DNA from: Leifsonia aquatica
Lineage (GTDB): Bacteria > Actinomycetota > Actinomycetes > Actinomycetales > Microbacteriaceae
Reading direction: 5' to 3'
DNA length: 64,000 nt
Assembly (NCBI RefSeq): GCF_014190775.1
Contig: NZ_JACHVP010000004.1
Span: forward strand, 407,124-471,123
Of the stretch, positions 30,245 through 38,678 are shown piece after piece. The notes beneath the pieces were generated by a model. That model was not told the origin of the DNA. It did not search any database and was given only the letters and a program-made list of their open reading frames with translations. The first letter of the stretch is position 1, and every line of letters begins with the position of its first letter. The position numbers and the translations under genes are program-made.

Positions 30245-30271
30245 GACGACGCAGCGTGCGTGGATGTGAGG
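30245..30271 (-). promoter_or_regulatory. ECF41-type promoter, leftward
   Basis: Minus strand: CCTCACA (30271-30265), 16 nt, CGTC (30248-30245), 10 bp upstream of the membrane-protein start. Same spacing and -10 as the rightward promoter; the -35 elements form the arms of one inverted repeat (30262-30286). Confidence 0.72.
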
Positions 30272-30276
30272 TGCGG

Positions 30277-30303
30277 CCTCACATCCGCACCTCCCGATCC
30301 GTC
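30277..30303 (+). promoter_or_regulatory. ECF41-type promoter, rightward (sigma gene)
   Basis: CCTCACA (30277-30283), 16 nt, CGTC (30300-30303), 24 bp before the sigma start. Fits the known ECF41 pattern TGTCACA-N16-CGTC and suggests self-activation. Confidence 0.72.
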
Positions 30304-30327
30304 TTAATAGACGTAGAGGAGGCGCGC

Positions 30328-31218
30328 ATGGACGTGGACGCGGAGGTGATCGCCGAGCGGCGGCACCTGCTGGCACTCGGGTACCGGATGCTCGGCACGG
30401 TGGCGGAGGCGGAGGACGCGGTGCAGGAGACGTACGCGCGCTGGTACCGGCTCACCCCCGACGAGCGCGATGCGATCGAGTCGCCGCGCGCGTGGCTGAC
30501 CCGGGTGGCGAGCCGGATCTGCCTCGACGTGCTCGGATCGGCACGGGTGCGACGCGAGAGCTACGTCGGCCCGTGGCTGCCGGAGCCGGTGCCGACGTCG
30601 ACCTTCGGGACGCTCGGGGATGCGCACGCCTCCGCCGACCCGCTCGACCGTGTGACGCTCGACGAGTCGGTGAGCACCGCGTTGCTCGTCGTGCTCGAGG
30701 CCATGACGCCCGCGGAGCGCGTGGCGTTCGTGCTGCACGACGTGTTCGCGCTCCCCTTCGACGAGATCGCCGGGATCGTGGGCCGCTCCCCCGCGGCCTG
30801 CCGCCAGCTGGCGACCTCCGCCCGGCGCCGGGTGCAGGAGCGCCGGGAGCGGGCGGTCCCGCGCGCCGAGCACGACCGGGTCGTGCAGGCCTTCGGTGCC
30901 GCGGCGGCGGGAGGCGACCTCGCCGCGCTCGTGGCGGTGCTCGATCCCGCGGTCGTGCTGGTGGCGGACGGCGGCGGCCGGGTGAGCTCGGCCCGCCGGC
31001 CCGTCCAGGGCGCCGAGAACGCGGCGCGCTTCCTCCTCGGCCTGGCCGCCAAGTTCACGGACGCCGTGATCCGACCGATCGAGACGACCGACGGGCTCGG
31101 CTTCGAGGTGCGGCAGGAGGGCGCCGTGACCGGCATCCTCACCCTGAGCGTCCACGACGGTCTCATCACGGACATCCGCATGATGCGCAACCCGGACAAG
31201 CTGACGCTCTGGGCGTGA
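30328..31218 (+). CDS. ECF41 sigma factor (SigJ-like)
   Basis: 296 aa from ATG 30328 (agaggaggc). Region 2 with AEDAVQETYARWY, region 4 with PFDEIAGIVGRSPAACRQLATSARRR, and all three ECF41 hallmarks: WLPEP (83-87) in the linker, DGGG (214-217) in the SnoaL-like tail, and the terminal NPDKL. The tail both allows and limits activity in this group. Divergent from its two partner genes across a 92 bp region with mirrored promoters. Confidence 0.93.
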   Translation: MDVDAEVIAERRHLLALGYRMLGTVAEAEDAVQETYARWYRLTPDERDAIESPRAWLTRVASRICLDVLGSARVRRESYVGPWLPEPVPTSTFGTLGDAHASADPLDRVTLDESVSTALLVVLEAMTPAERVAFVLHDVFALPFDEIAGIVGRSPAACRQLATSARRRVQERRERAVPRAEHDRVVQAFGAAAAGGDLAALVAVLDPAVVLVADGGGRVSSARRPVQGAENAARFLLGLAAKFTDAVIRPIETTDGLGFEVRQEGAVTGILTLSVHDGLITDIRMMRNPDKLTLWA

Positions 31219-31285
31219 GGGACCCGGGAGTGAGCGCGCCGCGCCAGTTCACCGCCTGTTCCCCGCCAGCCCCTACGCTGTGGGC

Positions 31286-32776
31286 ATGACACGCGACCTC
31301 CCGGGAGGCGGCGGTGCGAGCGGCGACGGCGACGCGAACACCAAACGCCCCACCACGTCGACTGATGCCCTGCTGACGTCGGCGAGCCCGCTCTTCTCCG
31401 ACAGCTCGACCGAGCGCCGCATCCCGCGCCGCTGGGTTGTGTCGTGGGCGCTCTGGGACTGGGGCGGAGCCGCCTTCAACGCGGTCATCACGACCTTCGT
31501 GTTCACGGTGTACCTGACCGGCAGTCTCTTCGTCGACCCCGCCCTGGTCGCGGCGCGCGACGCCGAGACCGACCTGAAGGGTCCCGCCCACGCCGCCGTG
31601 ACCGCCGCCGAAGCACCGCTCTCCAGCGGGCTCGGCTGGGGCCTCGCCATCGCGGGCATCGTCGTCGCGCTCCTCGCGCCGGTGCTGGGCCAGCGGACCG
31701 ACGGCTCGGGCCGCCGCAAGCTGTGGCTCGGGATCAACACCGGCGTCGTGGTGGTCGTGACGGCGCTCATGTTCCTCGTCGTCGGCGAGCCGTCGTACTT
31801 CCTGCTCGGCGTCGCCCTCGTCGCGATCGGGACGGTCTTCTACGAGATCGCCACCGTCAACTACAACGCGATGCTGGTGCAGGTCTCGACGCCGAAGACC
31901 GTCGGCCGGGTGAGCGGCTTCGGGTGGGGAGCGGGTTACCTCGGCGGCATCGTGCTGCTCCTCATCGTGTACTTCGGCCTGGTGACCGACAACCCGGACG
32001 GCACCGGCGGCTTCCTGCACGCCAGCCAGGACGCCGGGCTGAACATCCGCATCATCGCGCTCATCGCCGCGCTGTGGACGCTCGTCTTCTCGCTCCCCGT
32101 GCTGATCTCGGTGCCCGAGATGGCGAAGAACGCCCGCACCCCGCGGGTCGGCTTCTTCGCCTCCTACGCCGTGCTCGTGCGCGACATCGGGAGGCTGTGG
32201 AAGGAGAGCCGCAACACCGTCCTGTTCCTGATCGCCTCGGCCCTCTTCCGGGACGGGCTCGTCGGCGTGTTCACCTTCGGGGGCATCCTGGCCCAGGGCA
32301 CCTTCGGCTTCTCCAGCGGCCAGGTGATCATCTTCGCGATCGCCGCCAACGTCGTCGCCGGCGTCAGCACCCTCATCTCCGGGCGCTTCGACGACCGGTA
32401 CGGGCCGAAGCCGGTCATCGTCACCGCGCTGGTCGGCCTCGTGGTCGCCGGGCTCGCCGTGTTCTTCCTGCACGACGGCGGCGCGACCGCGTTCTGGGTC
32501 GGCGGCCTCGTGCTCTGCCTCTTCGTCGGGCCCGCGCAGTCGGCCAGCCGCACGTTCCTCACCCGGGTCACCCCGGTCGGCCGCGAAGGGGAGGTCTTCG
32601 GCCTCTACGCGACGACCGGCCGCGCGGTGTCGTTCCTGGCGCCGCTGCTGTTCGCGACCTTCGTCGCCGTCGGCGGCGCGCAGTACTGGGGCATCCTCGG
32701 CATCGTGCTGGTGCTCGCGATCGGGCTCGGGCTGCTGATCCCGGTCAAGGCGCCGCGCACGGCGCACCCCGGCTGA
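31286..32776 (+). CDS. UMF1/Atg22-like MFS transporter
   Basis: 496 aa from ATG 31286 (GTG 31280 is possible). A Ser/Gly-rich cytoplasmic head (about 1-50) precedes 12 helices. WALWDWGGAAFNAVITTFVFTVYL at the first helix is typical of the UMF1/Atg22-like family, whose bacterial substrates are unknown. Lies alone. Confidence 0.85.
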   Translation: MTRDLPGGGGASGDGDANTKRPTTSTDALLTSASPLFSDSSTERRIPRRWVVSWALWDWGGAAFNAVITTFVFTVYLTGSLFVDPALVAARDAETDLKGPAHAAVTAAEAPLSSGLGWGLAIAGIVVALLAPVLGQRTDGSGRRKLWLGINTGVVVVVTALMFLVVGEPSYFLLGVALVAIGTVFYEIATVNYNAMLVQVSTPKTVGRVSGFGWGAGYLGGIVLLLIVYFGLVTDNPDGTGGFLHASQDAGLNIRIIALIAALWTLVFSLPVLISVPEMAKNARTPRVGFFASYAVLVRDIGRLWKESRNTVLFLIASALFRDGLVGVFTFGGILAQGTFGFSSGQVIIFAIAANVVAGVSTLISGRFDDRYGPKPVIVTALVGLVVAGLAVFFLHDGGATAFWVGGLVLCLFVGPAQSASRTFLTRVTPVGREGEVFGLYATTGRAVSFLAPLLFATFVAVGGAQYWGILGIVLVLAIGLGLLIPVKAPRTAHPG

Positions 32777-32828
32777 GCCGGCGAAATCGACCATTCGGCC
32801 CGGAGGCGCGAGCGCATAGCCTGAGCCC

Positions 32829-33497
32829 ATGGCGGAGGTCGCAACATACCCGCTCGGAGTGGTGGTGCTCGTCGGCGTGATCGCGCTGGCGGTCGGGATC
32901 CTGATCGGCACGCTCGTGCGCGGCTCGGCGCGCACGGAGACCGTGCTCGCCGCGCGGCGCGCGTGGGCGGCGGCCAATCTGCGGACGATCTTCGGGATCG
33001 GGCGCGACGCCGCCGACGCCGGCCGGCCCTTCGACGGGATCGTCCCTCCCGACGGCGCGACACCGCGCGGCTACGGCGTGCGCGCGGTCGACGGCACGGC
33101 GGACGGGTCGGCCGAGCTGATGCTGCTGCAGCCGCTCCGGACCGGCTGGGCGCGCAACTGGCTGTTCAACTCGCAGGTGTTCCTGCAGGCGCAGGCCGAC
33201 ATCCTCCACGGCTGGCTGCACACGCTCGGCAGGGAGGCCGCGCTCGTCGACCCGGCCTGGGTGGAGGCCGACCAGGAGTACGTCCGGCGCGTGCACCGCG
33301 TCGAGAACACGCTGACCCACTGGGCGGCCGGACGCTGGCTCACGCACTCGAGCCTCCGCCTGCGCATCACGAGCCGGAAGCCGTTCTGGAACCGCCGACT
33401 GCAACGCTCGCTGCTGATCCCGTCGGCTCCGGAGGCCGTGCTGCGCGGCGAGTACCCGCCGTGCGATTGCGAGACGGGTCAGGCGCCGGCCGGGTGA
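32829..33497 (+). CDS. conserved hypothetical with one N-terminal membrane helix
   Basis: 222 aa. One helix (about 9-30) anchors a soluble domain rich in Arg and Trp (WARNWLFNSQVFLQAQADILHGWLHTLGREA, VRRVHRVENTLTHWAAGRWLTHSS). Two close cysteines near the end (PPCDCETG). I do not recognise the family. Convergent with the MarR gene; 13 bp between stops. Confidence 0.7.
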   Translation: MAEVATYPLGVVVLVGVIALAVGILIGTLVRGSARTETVLAARRAWAAANLRTIFGIGRDAADAGRPFDGIVPPDGATPRGYGVRAVDGTADGSAELMLLQPLRTGWARNWLFNSQVFLQAQADILHGWLHTLGREAALVDPAWVEADQEYVRRVHRVENTLTHWAAGRWLTHSSLRLRITSRKPFWNRRLQRSLLIPSAPEAVLRGEYPPCDCETGQAPAG

Positions 33498-33510
33498 TCG
33501 CCTTCCCGAC

Positions 33511-34209
33511 TCAGGGGCGGGGCCACGCGCGGACGAAGCGGTCGAACAGCTCGGCGAAGGTGCGCGCCTCCTCCGGCGTGAACTCCGCGAGCGCCGACTC
33601 GACGGCGCTGCGCCGATGCGTGCGCACCTCGTCGAGCTGGGCGCGTCCGGCCGCGGTGAGCTGGATGAGCGCCCGGCGCGCGTCCGACGGGTCGGGCACC
33701 CGGCGCACATGCCCGCGCTCGACGCCCTCCTGGACCAGCCGGCTCGCGCGCGGCTGATCGACGCCGATCGCCTGCGCGAGCGAGCTGATCGACAACGGGC
33801 TGCCCGCGGCCTCCGCCGTCTCGAGCGCCTCCAGCATCCGGATGCGCGCGATGCGGCCGAGGCTGCCGTCGCGGCCGCGACGACCGGGGCCGGGGCGGGC
33901 GGAGTCGCCGAACGGCGGGTGGTCGTGGTCGTGCGCGAGGTGCTCGTGGGCGCCATGTTCGTGGGACCCATGATCGTGCTCGGCGTGACCGTGGCCGGCC
34001 TGCCCGTGCCCGCCGTCGCCTCCCCCCGCACCCCAGGGGCCGCGGGGACCCCACGCGTGTGGACCGCCGCGGCCGAAGGGAGCGTCACCCCACGGCCCGG
34101 GAGGCCGGCGGCGCGACTGATCGCGACGTACCGCCACCAGCGCGCTCTCGATCAGCGCCACCACGTCCGCTGACGGCGAACCCTGCTCAGCTTGACTCTC
34201 GTCATCCAT
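33511..34209 (-). CDS. MarR-family regulator with histidine-rich N-terminal segment
   Basis: 232 aa from ATG 34209. Residues about 40-110 are Gly/His/Asp rich with some 13 histidines in HGHAEHDHGSHEHGAHEH-type runs. A MarR winged helix follows (LGRIARIRMLEALETAEA, SISSLAQAIGVDQPRASRLVQEGVERGHVRR, DARRALIQLTAAGRAQL). The His run is expected to bind divalent metal. Its start codon overlaps the palindrome at 34208-34225, suggesting self-control and control of the divergent gene. Confidence 0.85.
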   Translation of the reverse strand: MDDESQAEQGSPSADVVALIESALVAVRRDQSRRRPPGPWGDAPFGRGGPHAWGPRGPWGAGGGDGGHGQAGHGHAEHDHGSHEHGAHEHLAHDHDHPPFGDSARPGPGRRGRDGSLGRIARIRMLEALETAEAAGSPLSISSLAQAIGVDQPRASRLVQEGVERGHVRRVPDPSDARRALIQLTAAGRAQLDEVRTHRRSAVESALAEFTPEEARTFAELFDRFVRAWPRP

Positions 34210-34220
34210 GTATGTAACTA
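34192..34220 (+). promoter_or_regulatory. promoter of the second His-rich regulator
   Basis: TTGACT (34192-34197), 17 nt, TAACTA (34215-34220). The -10 lies inside the palindrome at 34208-34225, so repressor binding would block it. Confidence 0.5.
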
Positions 34221-34225
34221 TACAT
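34208..34225. promoter_or_regulatory. palindromic MarR-type operator
   Basis: Perfect inverted repeat atgtat-N6-atacat in the 55 bp gap between the divergent MarR-like genes, overlapping one start codon. Size and symmetry fit a MarR dimer site. Confidence 0.65.
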
Positions 34226-34264
34226 TTACTTGTCAAGATACATGCAAATAGGAAGGGGTCCCCG

Positions 34265-35329
34265 ATGACGAACATCGACGACTCGAACAACACCCCTGCC
34301 TCGACCCCGCCCGGATACTGGTTCGGCGAGATCGAGAGCCGGCTGCGCGATCGCATGCGCGACGCGCTGGCCGAGCAGGGCCTCCGCCGCGGCGGCTGGC
34401 GCCTGCTCCACTCCCTGTCCGAGGGCCCGGCGACCGCCGCCGAGCTCGCGGACCGCCTCCCCCGCGGCCGTCGTGGCCACGGGCACGGACGCGGCCACGG
34501 ACATGGACGCGGCGCCTTCGGCCGCGACCACGACCACACCGGCGGCCCCGAGCGCGGTGGGAACGGTGAGCGCCCCGAGCGCGGCGAGCGCGGTCATGAC
34601 CGCGCGGGCTTCGGTCGCGGCGGCTTCGACCCGCGTGAGCGCGGCGGTCGCCACCCGTACCCGTCCCCGCGCTCGCAGGGCGCCTGGACCTACAGCCGTG
34701 AGACCTGGCACGCCGAGCGGCCGTTCGGCCCGGGAGGCGGTCATCCCGACCGCCACCACGCCGACGCTCACGTGGAGGCCCAGGGGCACCACGGTCACGA
34801 CGGCGACGCCGGCCACCACGGGCACGACCACCACGACCACCACGACCGTGAGGCCGCCTTCGAGCGCGGCTTCGAGCGTGGTTTCCAGCGCGGAGCCGCG
34901 GCGGCACCCGCGTTCGGCGGCCCGTTCGCCGGACCCTTCGGCGGTCACGCCGGCTTCCGCGGCGGGCGCGGCTTCGGTCCGCACCACGGACACCACGGCC
35001 ACGGCGGCCCTCACGGCCGCTGCGACGGCGACCGCCGCACGGGGCGCATCGAGCGCATCCTCGCCGACTTCACCGAGCGCGGCTGGGTCTGGTTCGACGG
35101 CGACCGCGCCACACTGACCGACGAAGGCCGCGCCGCCCACGACGCCGCGTTCGCGCGGGTCCAGGAGGTGCGCGGCGCTCTGGCCGACGGCATCTCGCCC
35201 GAGGACTACGCCACCACCCTGGCCACCCTCGAGACGATGGCCCGCAACCTGGGCTGGGAGCCGCGGGAGCAGGGCCAGGAGGGCGAGCCGGCTGAGTCCG
35301 GGGAGCCGGGTCAGGCCGAGCAGGGCTGA
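34265..35329 (+). CDS. MarR-like regulator with about 190-residue His/Gly-rich insertion in the winged helix
   Basis: 354 aa from ATG 34265 (aggaagggg). Residues 17-66 match the first MarR helices (GYWFGEIESRLRDRMRDALAEQG, then GPATAAELADRLP). From about 67 to 257 comes a Gly/His/Arg/Asp-rich stretch with about 30 histidines. The fold resumes with GRIERILADFTERGWVWFDGDRATLTDEGRAAHDAAF. The break falls where the recognition helix should be. It may be a metal-responsive or scaffold protein rather than a normal repressor. Divergent from another His-rich MarR. Confidence 0.8.
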   Translation: MTNIDDSNNTPASTPPGYWFGEIESRLRDRMRDALAEQGLRRGGWRLLHSLSEGPATAAELADRLPRGRRGHGHGRGHGHGRGAFGRDHDHTGGPERGGNGERPERGERGHDRAGFGRGGFDPRERGGRHPYPSPRSQGAWTYSRETWHAERPFGPGGGHPDRHHADAHVEAQGHHGHDGDAGHHGHDHHDHHDREAAFERGFERGFQRGAAAAPAFGGPFAGPFGGHAGFRGGRGFGPHHGHHGHGGPHGRCDGDRRTGRIERILADFTERGWVWFDGDRATLTDEGRAAHDAAFARVQEVRGALADGISPEDYATTLATLETMARNLGWEPREQGQEGEPAESGEPGQAEQG

Positions 35330-35338
35330 CCAGCACCC

Positions 35339-35364
35339 GTTCCACCGATCATCTTCGGTGGAAC
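35339..35364 (+). terminator. hairpin between converging genes
   Basis: Perfect 10 bp stem gttccaccga / tcggtggaac with a 6 nt loop, 9 bp after the stop of the His-rich regulator. No T-run. Confidence 0.6.
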
Positions 35365-35369
35365 GACGA

Positions 35370-35399
35370 GAGGCCGGGGCGCACGAGCGCTCCGGCCTC
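35370..35399 (-). terminator. second hairpin between converging genes
   Basis: 13 bp stem (one G-T pair) with an ACGA loop, 28 bp past the stop of the glucoamylase-family gene read on the minus strand. With the neighbouring hairpin it forms a two-sided terminator pair. Confidence 0.6.
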
Positions 35400-35427
35400 C
35401 GTCATGTGCGGCACCGGGCCGCGATCG

Positions 35428-37299
35428 TCATGCCGCGCGACGTCGCCTCCGCACCATCGCGAGCGCGGTGATCCCGGCGCCGGCGAGCAGCACGGCGAAC
35501 GCGGATGCGATCGCGGCGCCGCCTCCCGCGTCCGAGCCGGTCGCGGCGAGTTCGCCGGTCGCGATGCCCGCAACCGCGGTGCCGCCGCCTCCGGCGCCTC
35601 CCGCAGCTCCGCCGTCCTCCGCGCGCGGAGCCCACGACGCGGAGAACGTCTGCGCCGCCATGAGCGGCTGGAGCGCATCCCGCACCGCGTCGTCGGCGAA
35701 GAGAGTGCGCATCGCGCCGTCGTCCAGGCCGTTCGCGACCGCGGCCATGATCATCGACTGGTCGAGCGAGAGGTAGCGCTCGGCGATGCGTCCGCTGTGC
35801 ACGGCCACCGCGTCGTAGAACCCGCCGGGGCCGTAGGCGCCGAGGTTCTGCTCGATGCCGCGCAAGTTCTCGACGGCACCGCGGGCGTCGTAACCCAGCG
35901 CGAGGAACGACGCGTGCGGCGTCACCACTCCGTCGCCAAAGGTGGGCGCCGGGTTGGTGCCGCGCTCCGCGGTCGGGCAGCCGGCGAAGGGGAGGTCGAC
36001 GTCGGTGTTCTCCTGGTCGGAGAAGTAGCCGTCGGCGCGCATCCCCGCCGCGTCCACCCCGTACTCGCGGTAGCCGCCGTCGGGGTTGCTCGCGGGCGAG
36101 AAGCCCCAGTATCCGTAGCCGGCATCCTGACCGTGCTTCTCCTGCACGGCGACGGTCACGGGATGGTTGAGGCCCCACGAGGTCGGACCCCACGTCTCCT
36201 CCGGCACCAGGAGGTCGGGCATCAGCGCCTCGAACATGCTGCCGCCCCAGCTCGGCACGAACTGCATGCCGTCAGAGCTGTAGGCGCCCTCGAAGACGGT
36301 GAGACCGTCGTACACCCGGTTCTCGCCGACGGGGCTCTGCTCCTGCCAGGAGTAGTCGCAGCCGGCGGGCATCGTGCGGAAGGTGCCGTACAGCCCGGAC
36401 GGCGGGATCTGCCCGTTGACGATGCCGAGGTAGGTCGCGATGCGGCTCTCGCTCACCGTGGTGTCGTACCAGTGGCACGTGTAGAAGACGTTCGGCCCAG
36501 ATCCCGAGAACGGCGCCTGCTCGCTCGCGCAGGTGTCGCCCGGCTGCGCCTCCCAGAAGCCGCCCTTGTTCGTGCCGGCCGGGAGCGCCGGATTGTACGG
36601 GGTCGGATCGAAGAAGACGCCGAAGTCCATCGAGTCGTAGAGCGCGCGGGCGCGGTCGGTCAGCGTCGGCTCGCCGTTCGCCACCATGCGCAGCGCGGCG
36701 GCGAGCCAGCCGTTGTCGACCGTGCTGAGGAAGGGATGGACGACCGAGCCGTCCTCCGGCCACGTGGTGAGCTTCTGACCGTCGGCGGGCGAGTACCAGT
36801 TGTAGAACATCCCGCTCGCGGCGTTCCGCTCGAGGTGCTCGAGCGTGCCGACAGTGGTGGTGAGCCGGTCACGGGCCTCGTCCGCCGAGATGATCCCGAG
36901 CCCGCGCGCGGCGAGCGTCGACCAGAGATAGCCGCCGATGTTCGTCGGGGAGGTGTGGCCGCTGGCGGAGGCGGGATCGAGGCTGTCGTCGATGTTGTCG
37001 GCGGGGAGGCCGACGGCAGGGTCGGTCATCGCGTCGAGGGAGTGCCAGGTGTCGGCCGCCCAGCGGTGCAGCTCGGCCGAGTAGGGGGTGGCGTCGCCGG
37101 AGGCGGGGCCGTGGGTGTCCACGGAGATCGCGGCGGGAGCGGCGGGAGCGGCGGCGGGAGCGGCGGCGGGAGCAGCGGCGCGCGACTGGCCCGGAGGCGC
37201 GGCGGCCGCAGGAACCGCCAGAGCGACAGCGCCGGCGAGCGCGGCGGCGAGAGCTGTTCCGCCGGCACGCAGGGCGCGGCGGGAGAGGTGAAGGGGCAT
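35428..37299 (-). CDS. secreted glucoamylase-family (DUF3131 plus glycoamylase) protein with LAxTG sorting signal
   Basis: 623 aa from ATG 37299; aaagga is too close to the alternative ATG 37302. Tat-like signal (SRRALRAGG then a hydrophobic run, about 1-35) and an Ala/Pro-rich linker. A DUF3131-like part has GYLWSTLAARGLGIISADEARDRL, FYNWY and STVDNGWLAAAL. A glycoamylase part has YGYWGFSPASNPDGGYREYGVDAAG. The C terminus is ELAATG, a helix and RRRRR, a class-E-type sortase signal, so it should be wall anchored. Likely a beta-glucan hydrolase; exact linkage unknown. Confidence 0.87.
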   Translation of the reverse strand: MPLHLSRRALRAGGTALAAALAGAVALAVPAAAAPPGQSRAAAPAAAPAAAPAAPAAISVDTHGPASGDATPYSAELHRWAADTWHSLDAMTDPAVGLPADNIDDSLDPASASGHTSPTNIGGYLWSTLAARGLGIISADEARDRLTTTVGTLEHLERNAASGMFYNWYSPADGQKLTTWPEDGSVVHPFLSTVDNGWLAAALRMVANGEPTLTDRARALYDSMDFGVFFDPTPYNPALPAGTNKGGFWEAQPGDTCASEQAPFSGSGPNVFYTCHWYDTTVSESRIATYLGIVNGQIPPSGLYGTFRTMPAGCDYSWQEQSPVGENRVYDGLTVFEGAYSSDGMQFVPSWGGSMFEALMPDLLVPEETWGPTSWGLNHPVTVAVQEKHGQDAGYGYWGFSPASNPDGGYREYGVDAAGMRADGYFSDQENTDVDLPFAGCPTAERGTNPAPTFGDGVVTPHASFLALGYDARGAVENLRGIEQNLGAYGPGGFYDAVAVHSGRIAERYLSLDQSMIMAAVANGLDDGAMRTLFADDAVRDALQPLMAAQTFSASWAPRAEDGGAAGGAGGGGTAVAGIATGELAATGSDAGGGAAIASAFAVLLAGAGITALAMVRRRRRAA

Positions 37300-37462
37300 C
37301 ATCGTCCTTTCGCCGCCATCCTGACGCCAGGGTGCGAGGTGGCGGGCGGTCGCGGTTTCGAGCGAGTGTATGCGCATACATGGCGAGACGCAAGCTCCCC
37401 GCCCCGGTCGCATCCCGCGCTGCGCGGTTAGGGTGGACGCACCGGACCAAGGGGGAGGACCG

Positions 37463-37894
37463 ATGCAACCGACCGACGATCAGGTCGCCGCGATCGACGC
37501 CGCAGCCGAGGCGCTGCGGAACGCACCGGACAGCTTCGAGGCAATGGACGGCCTCTGGCGCGCGGTCTACGCGCTGCCGAGCTGGGCGTTCATCGCGCGC
37601 GGGACGGACGACGCCCCGACCCCGTTCGTGGGCGAGCTGGACGCGGGGCCGATGGTCTTCGCCTTCACGACCCTCGGGCGCGCGCGGGAGGGTGCATTGA
37701 GCGCGGGGCTGGACGAGGACGCCGCCTCGAAGGTGCTCTCGGTCCCGCTTCCCGGCGCGATCGAGTGGCTCGCCTCCCTCGCCCAATCAGGCGTGCGGGG
37801 AGTGGTGTTCGACCTGCCGCGGTTCGGGTACTTCGCGCCGCTGCAGAACCTCGTGCCGATGCGCGACCACCTGGCGGCCACCCCGCCGGCGTGA
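37463..37894 (+). CDS. SseB-like small protein
   Basis: 143 aa from ATG 37463 (gggggagg). An N-terminal helix (DDQVAAIDAAAEALRNAP) is followed by an alpha/beta domain (WAFIARG, PFVGELDAGPMVFAFTT, GAIEWLASLAQSGVRGVVFDLP) resembling SseB-type domains of unknown role. Soluble, no signal. Transcribed towards idi but separated by 81 bp. Confidence 0.7.
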   Translation: MQPTDDQVAAIDAAAEALRNAPDSFEAMDGLWRAVYALPSWAFIARGTDDAPTPFVGELDAGPMVFAFTTLGRAREGALSAGLDEDAASKVLSVPLPGAIEWLASLAQSGVRGVVFDLPRFGYFAPLQNLVPMRDHLAATPPA

Positions 37895-37975
37895 GGCGGG
37901 CCTCCGCCCGGTTCACCGGTTCGCTCGCGGCTCCCTCCCGGTTCCCCTCGCCGCACCCGCGCCTAGGATGGACGC

Positions 37976-38527
37976 ATGACGCCACCCCGTGAAGAGGTCG
38001 TACTGCTGGCCGAGGACGGGACGCCGATCGGGACGGCCGACAAGGCCACCGTGCACACCACCGAGACGCCGCTGCACCTGGCGTTCTCCTGCCACCTCTT
38101 CGACGGCGAGGGCCGCATACTCGTCACCCGTCGCGCACTCGGCAAGGCCACCTGGCCCGGCGTCTGGACCAACTCATTCTGCGGGCATCCCGGCCCCGGC
38201 GAGACGATGGAGGATGCCGTCGCCCGCCGCGCCGCCGACGAGCTCGGCACGACGATCGAGAACGTGATCGTCGCGCTCCCCGACTTCCGCTACCGAGCGG
38301 TCGACGCCTCCGGCATCGTCGAGTACGAGATCTGCCCCGTCTACACCGCCACCGTGGCCTCGCCGCTCTCCCCGGCGGCCGACGAAGTCGCCGAGTGGGA
38401 ATGGGTCGACCCGCGCACGCTGCTCTCGGCCGTGGAGGCGACGCCGTGGGCGTTCAGCCCCTGGCTCACCCTCCAGTTGCCGGCCCTGTACGCCGATCCG
38501 GATGGCGAACCTTCGGGTCAGCTGTGA
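37976..38527 (+). CDS. idi: isopentenyl-diphosphate delta-isomerase, type 1
   Basis: 183 aa NUDIX-fold enzyme interconverting IPP and DMAPP. Catalytic Cys in NSFCGHP, NUDIX-like GETMEDAVARRAADELG, catalytic Glu in VEYEICPVYTA and the metal-binding EVAEWEWVD. Length fits type 1 Idi of actinobacteria. Supplies precursors for carotenoids, quinones and cell-wall polyprenol. Not next to other isoprenoid genes here. Confidence 0.95.
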   Translation: MTPPREEVVLLAEDGTPIGTADKATVHTTETPLHLAFSCHLFDGEGRILVTRRALGKATWPGVWTNSFCGHPGPGETMEDAVARRAADELGTTIENVIVALPDFRYRAVDASGIVEYEICPVYTATVASPLSPAADEVAEWEWVDPRTLLSAVEATPWAFSPWLTLQLPALYADPDGEPSGQL

Positions 38528-38678
38528 GAACGGCTCATATTTTCCACTTGTGAAATTCCCTGTGGATAACTCACGTCTGGGGTATGCCCGCGACCGAATA
38601 CCTTCGTGCGCACAGCGTCCAGGCGGGAGACCGCCCACGGTTTGACTTCGAGCGCACTTCAAGGAGCATGCTGAGACC

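Noticed and set aside
38561..38570. Perfect DnaA-box-like sequence tgtggataac
   Set aside because: A single box with no dnaA, dnaN or AT-rich unwinding region nearby; not an origin.
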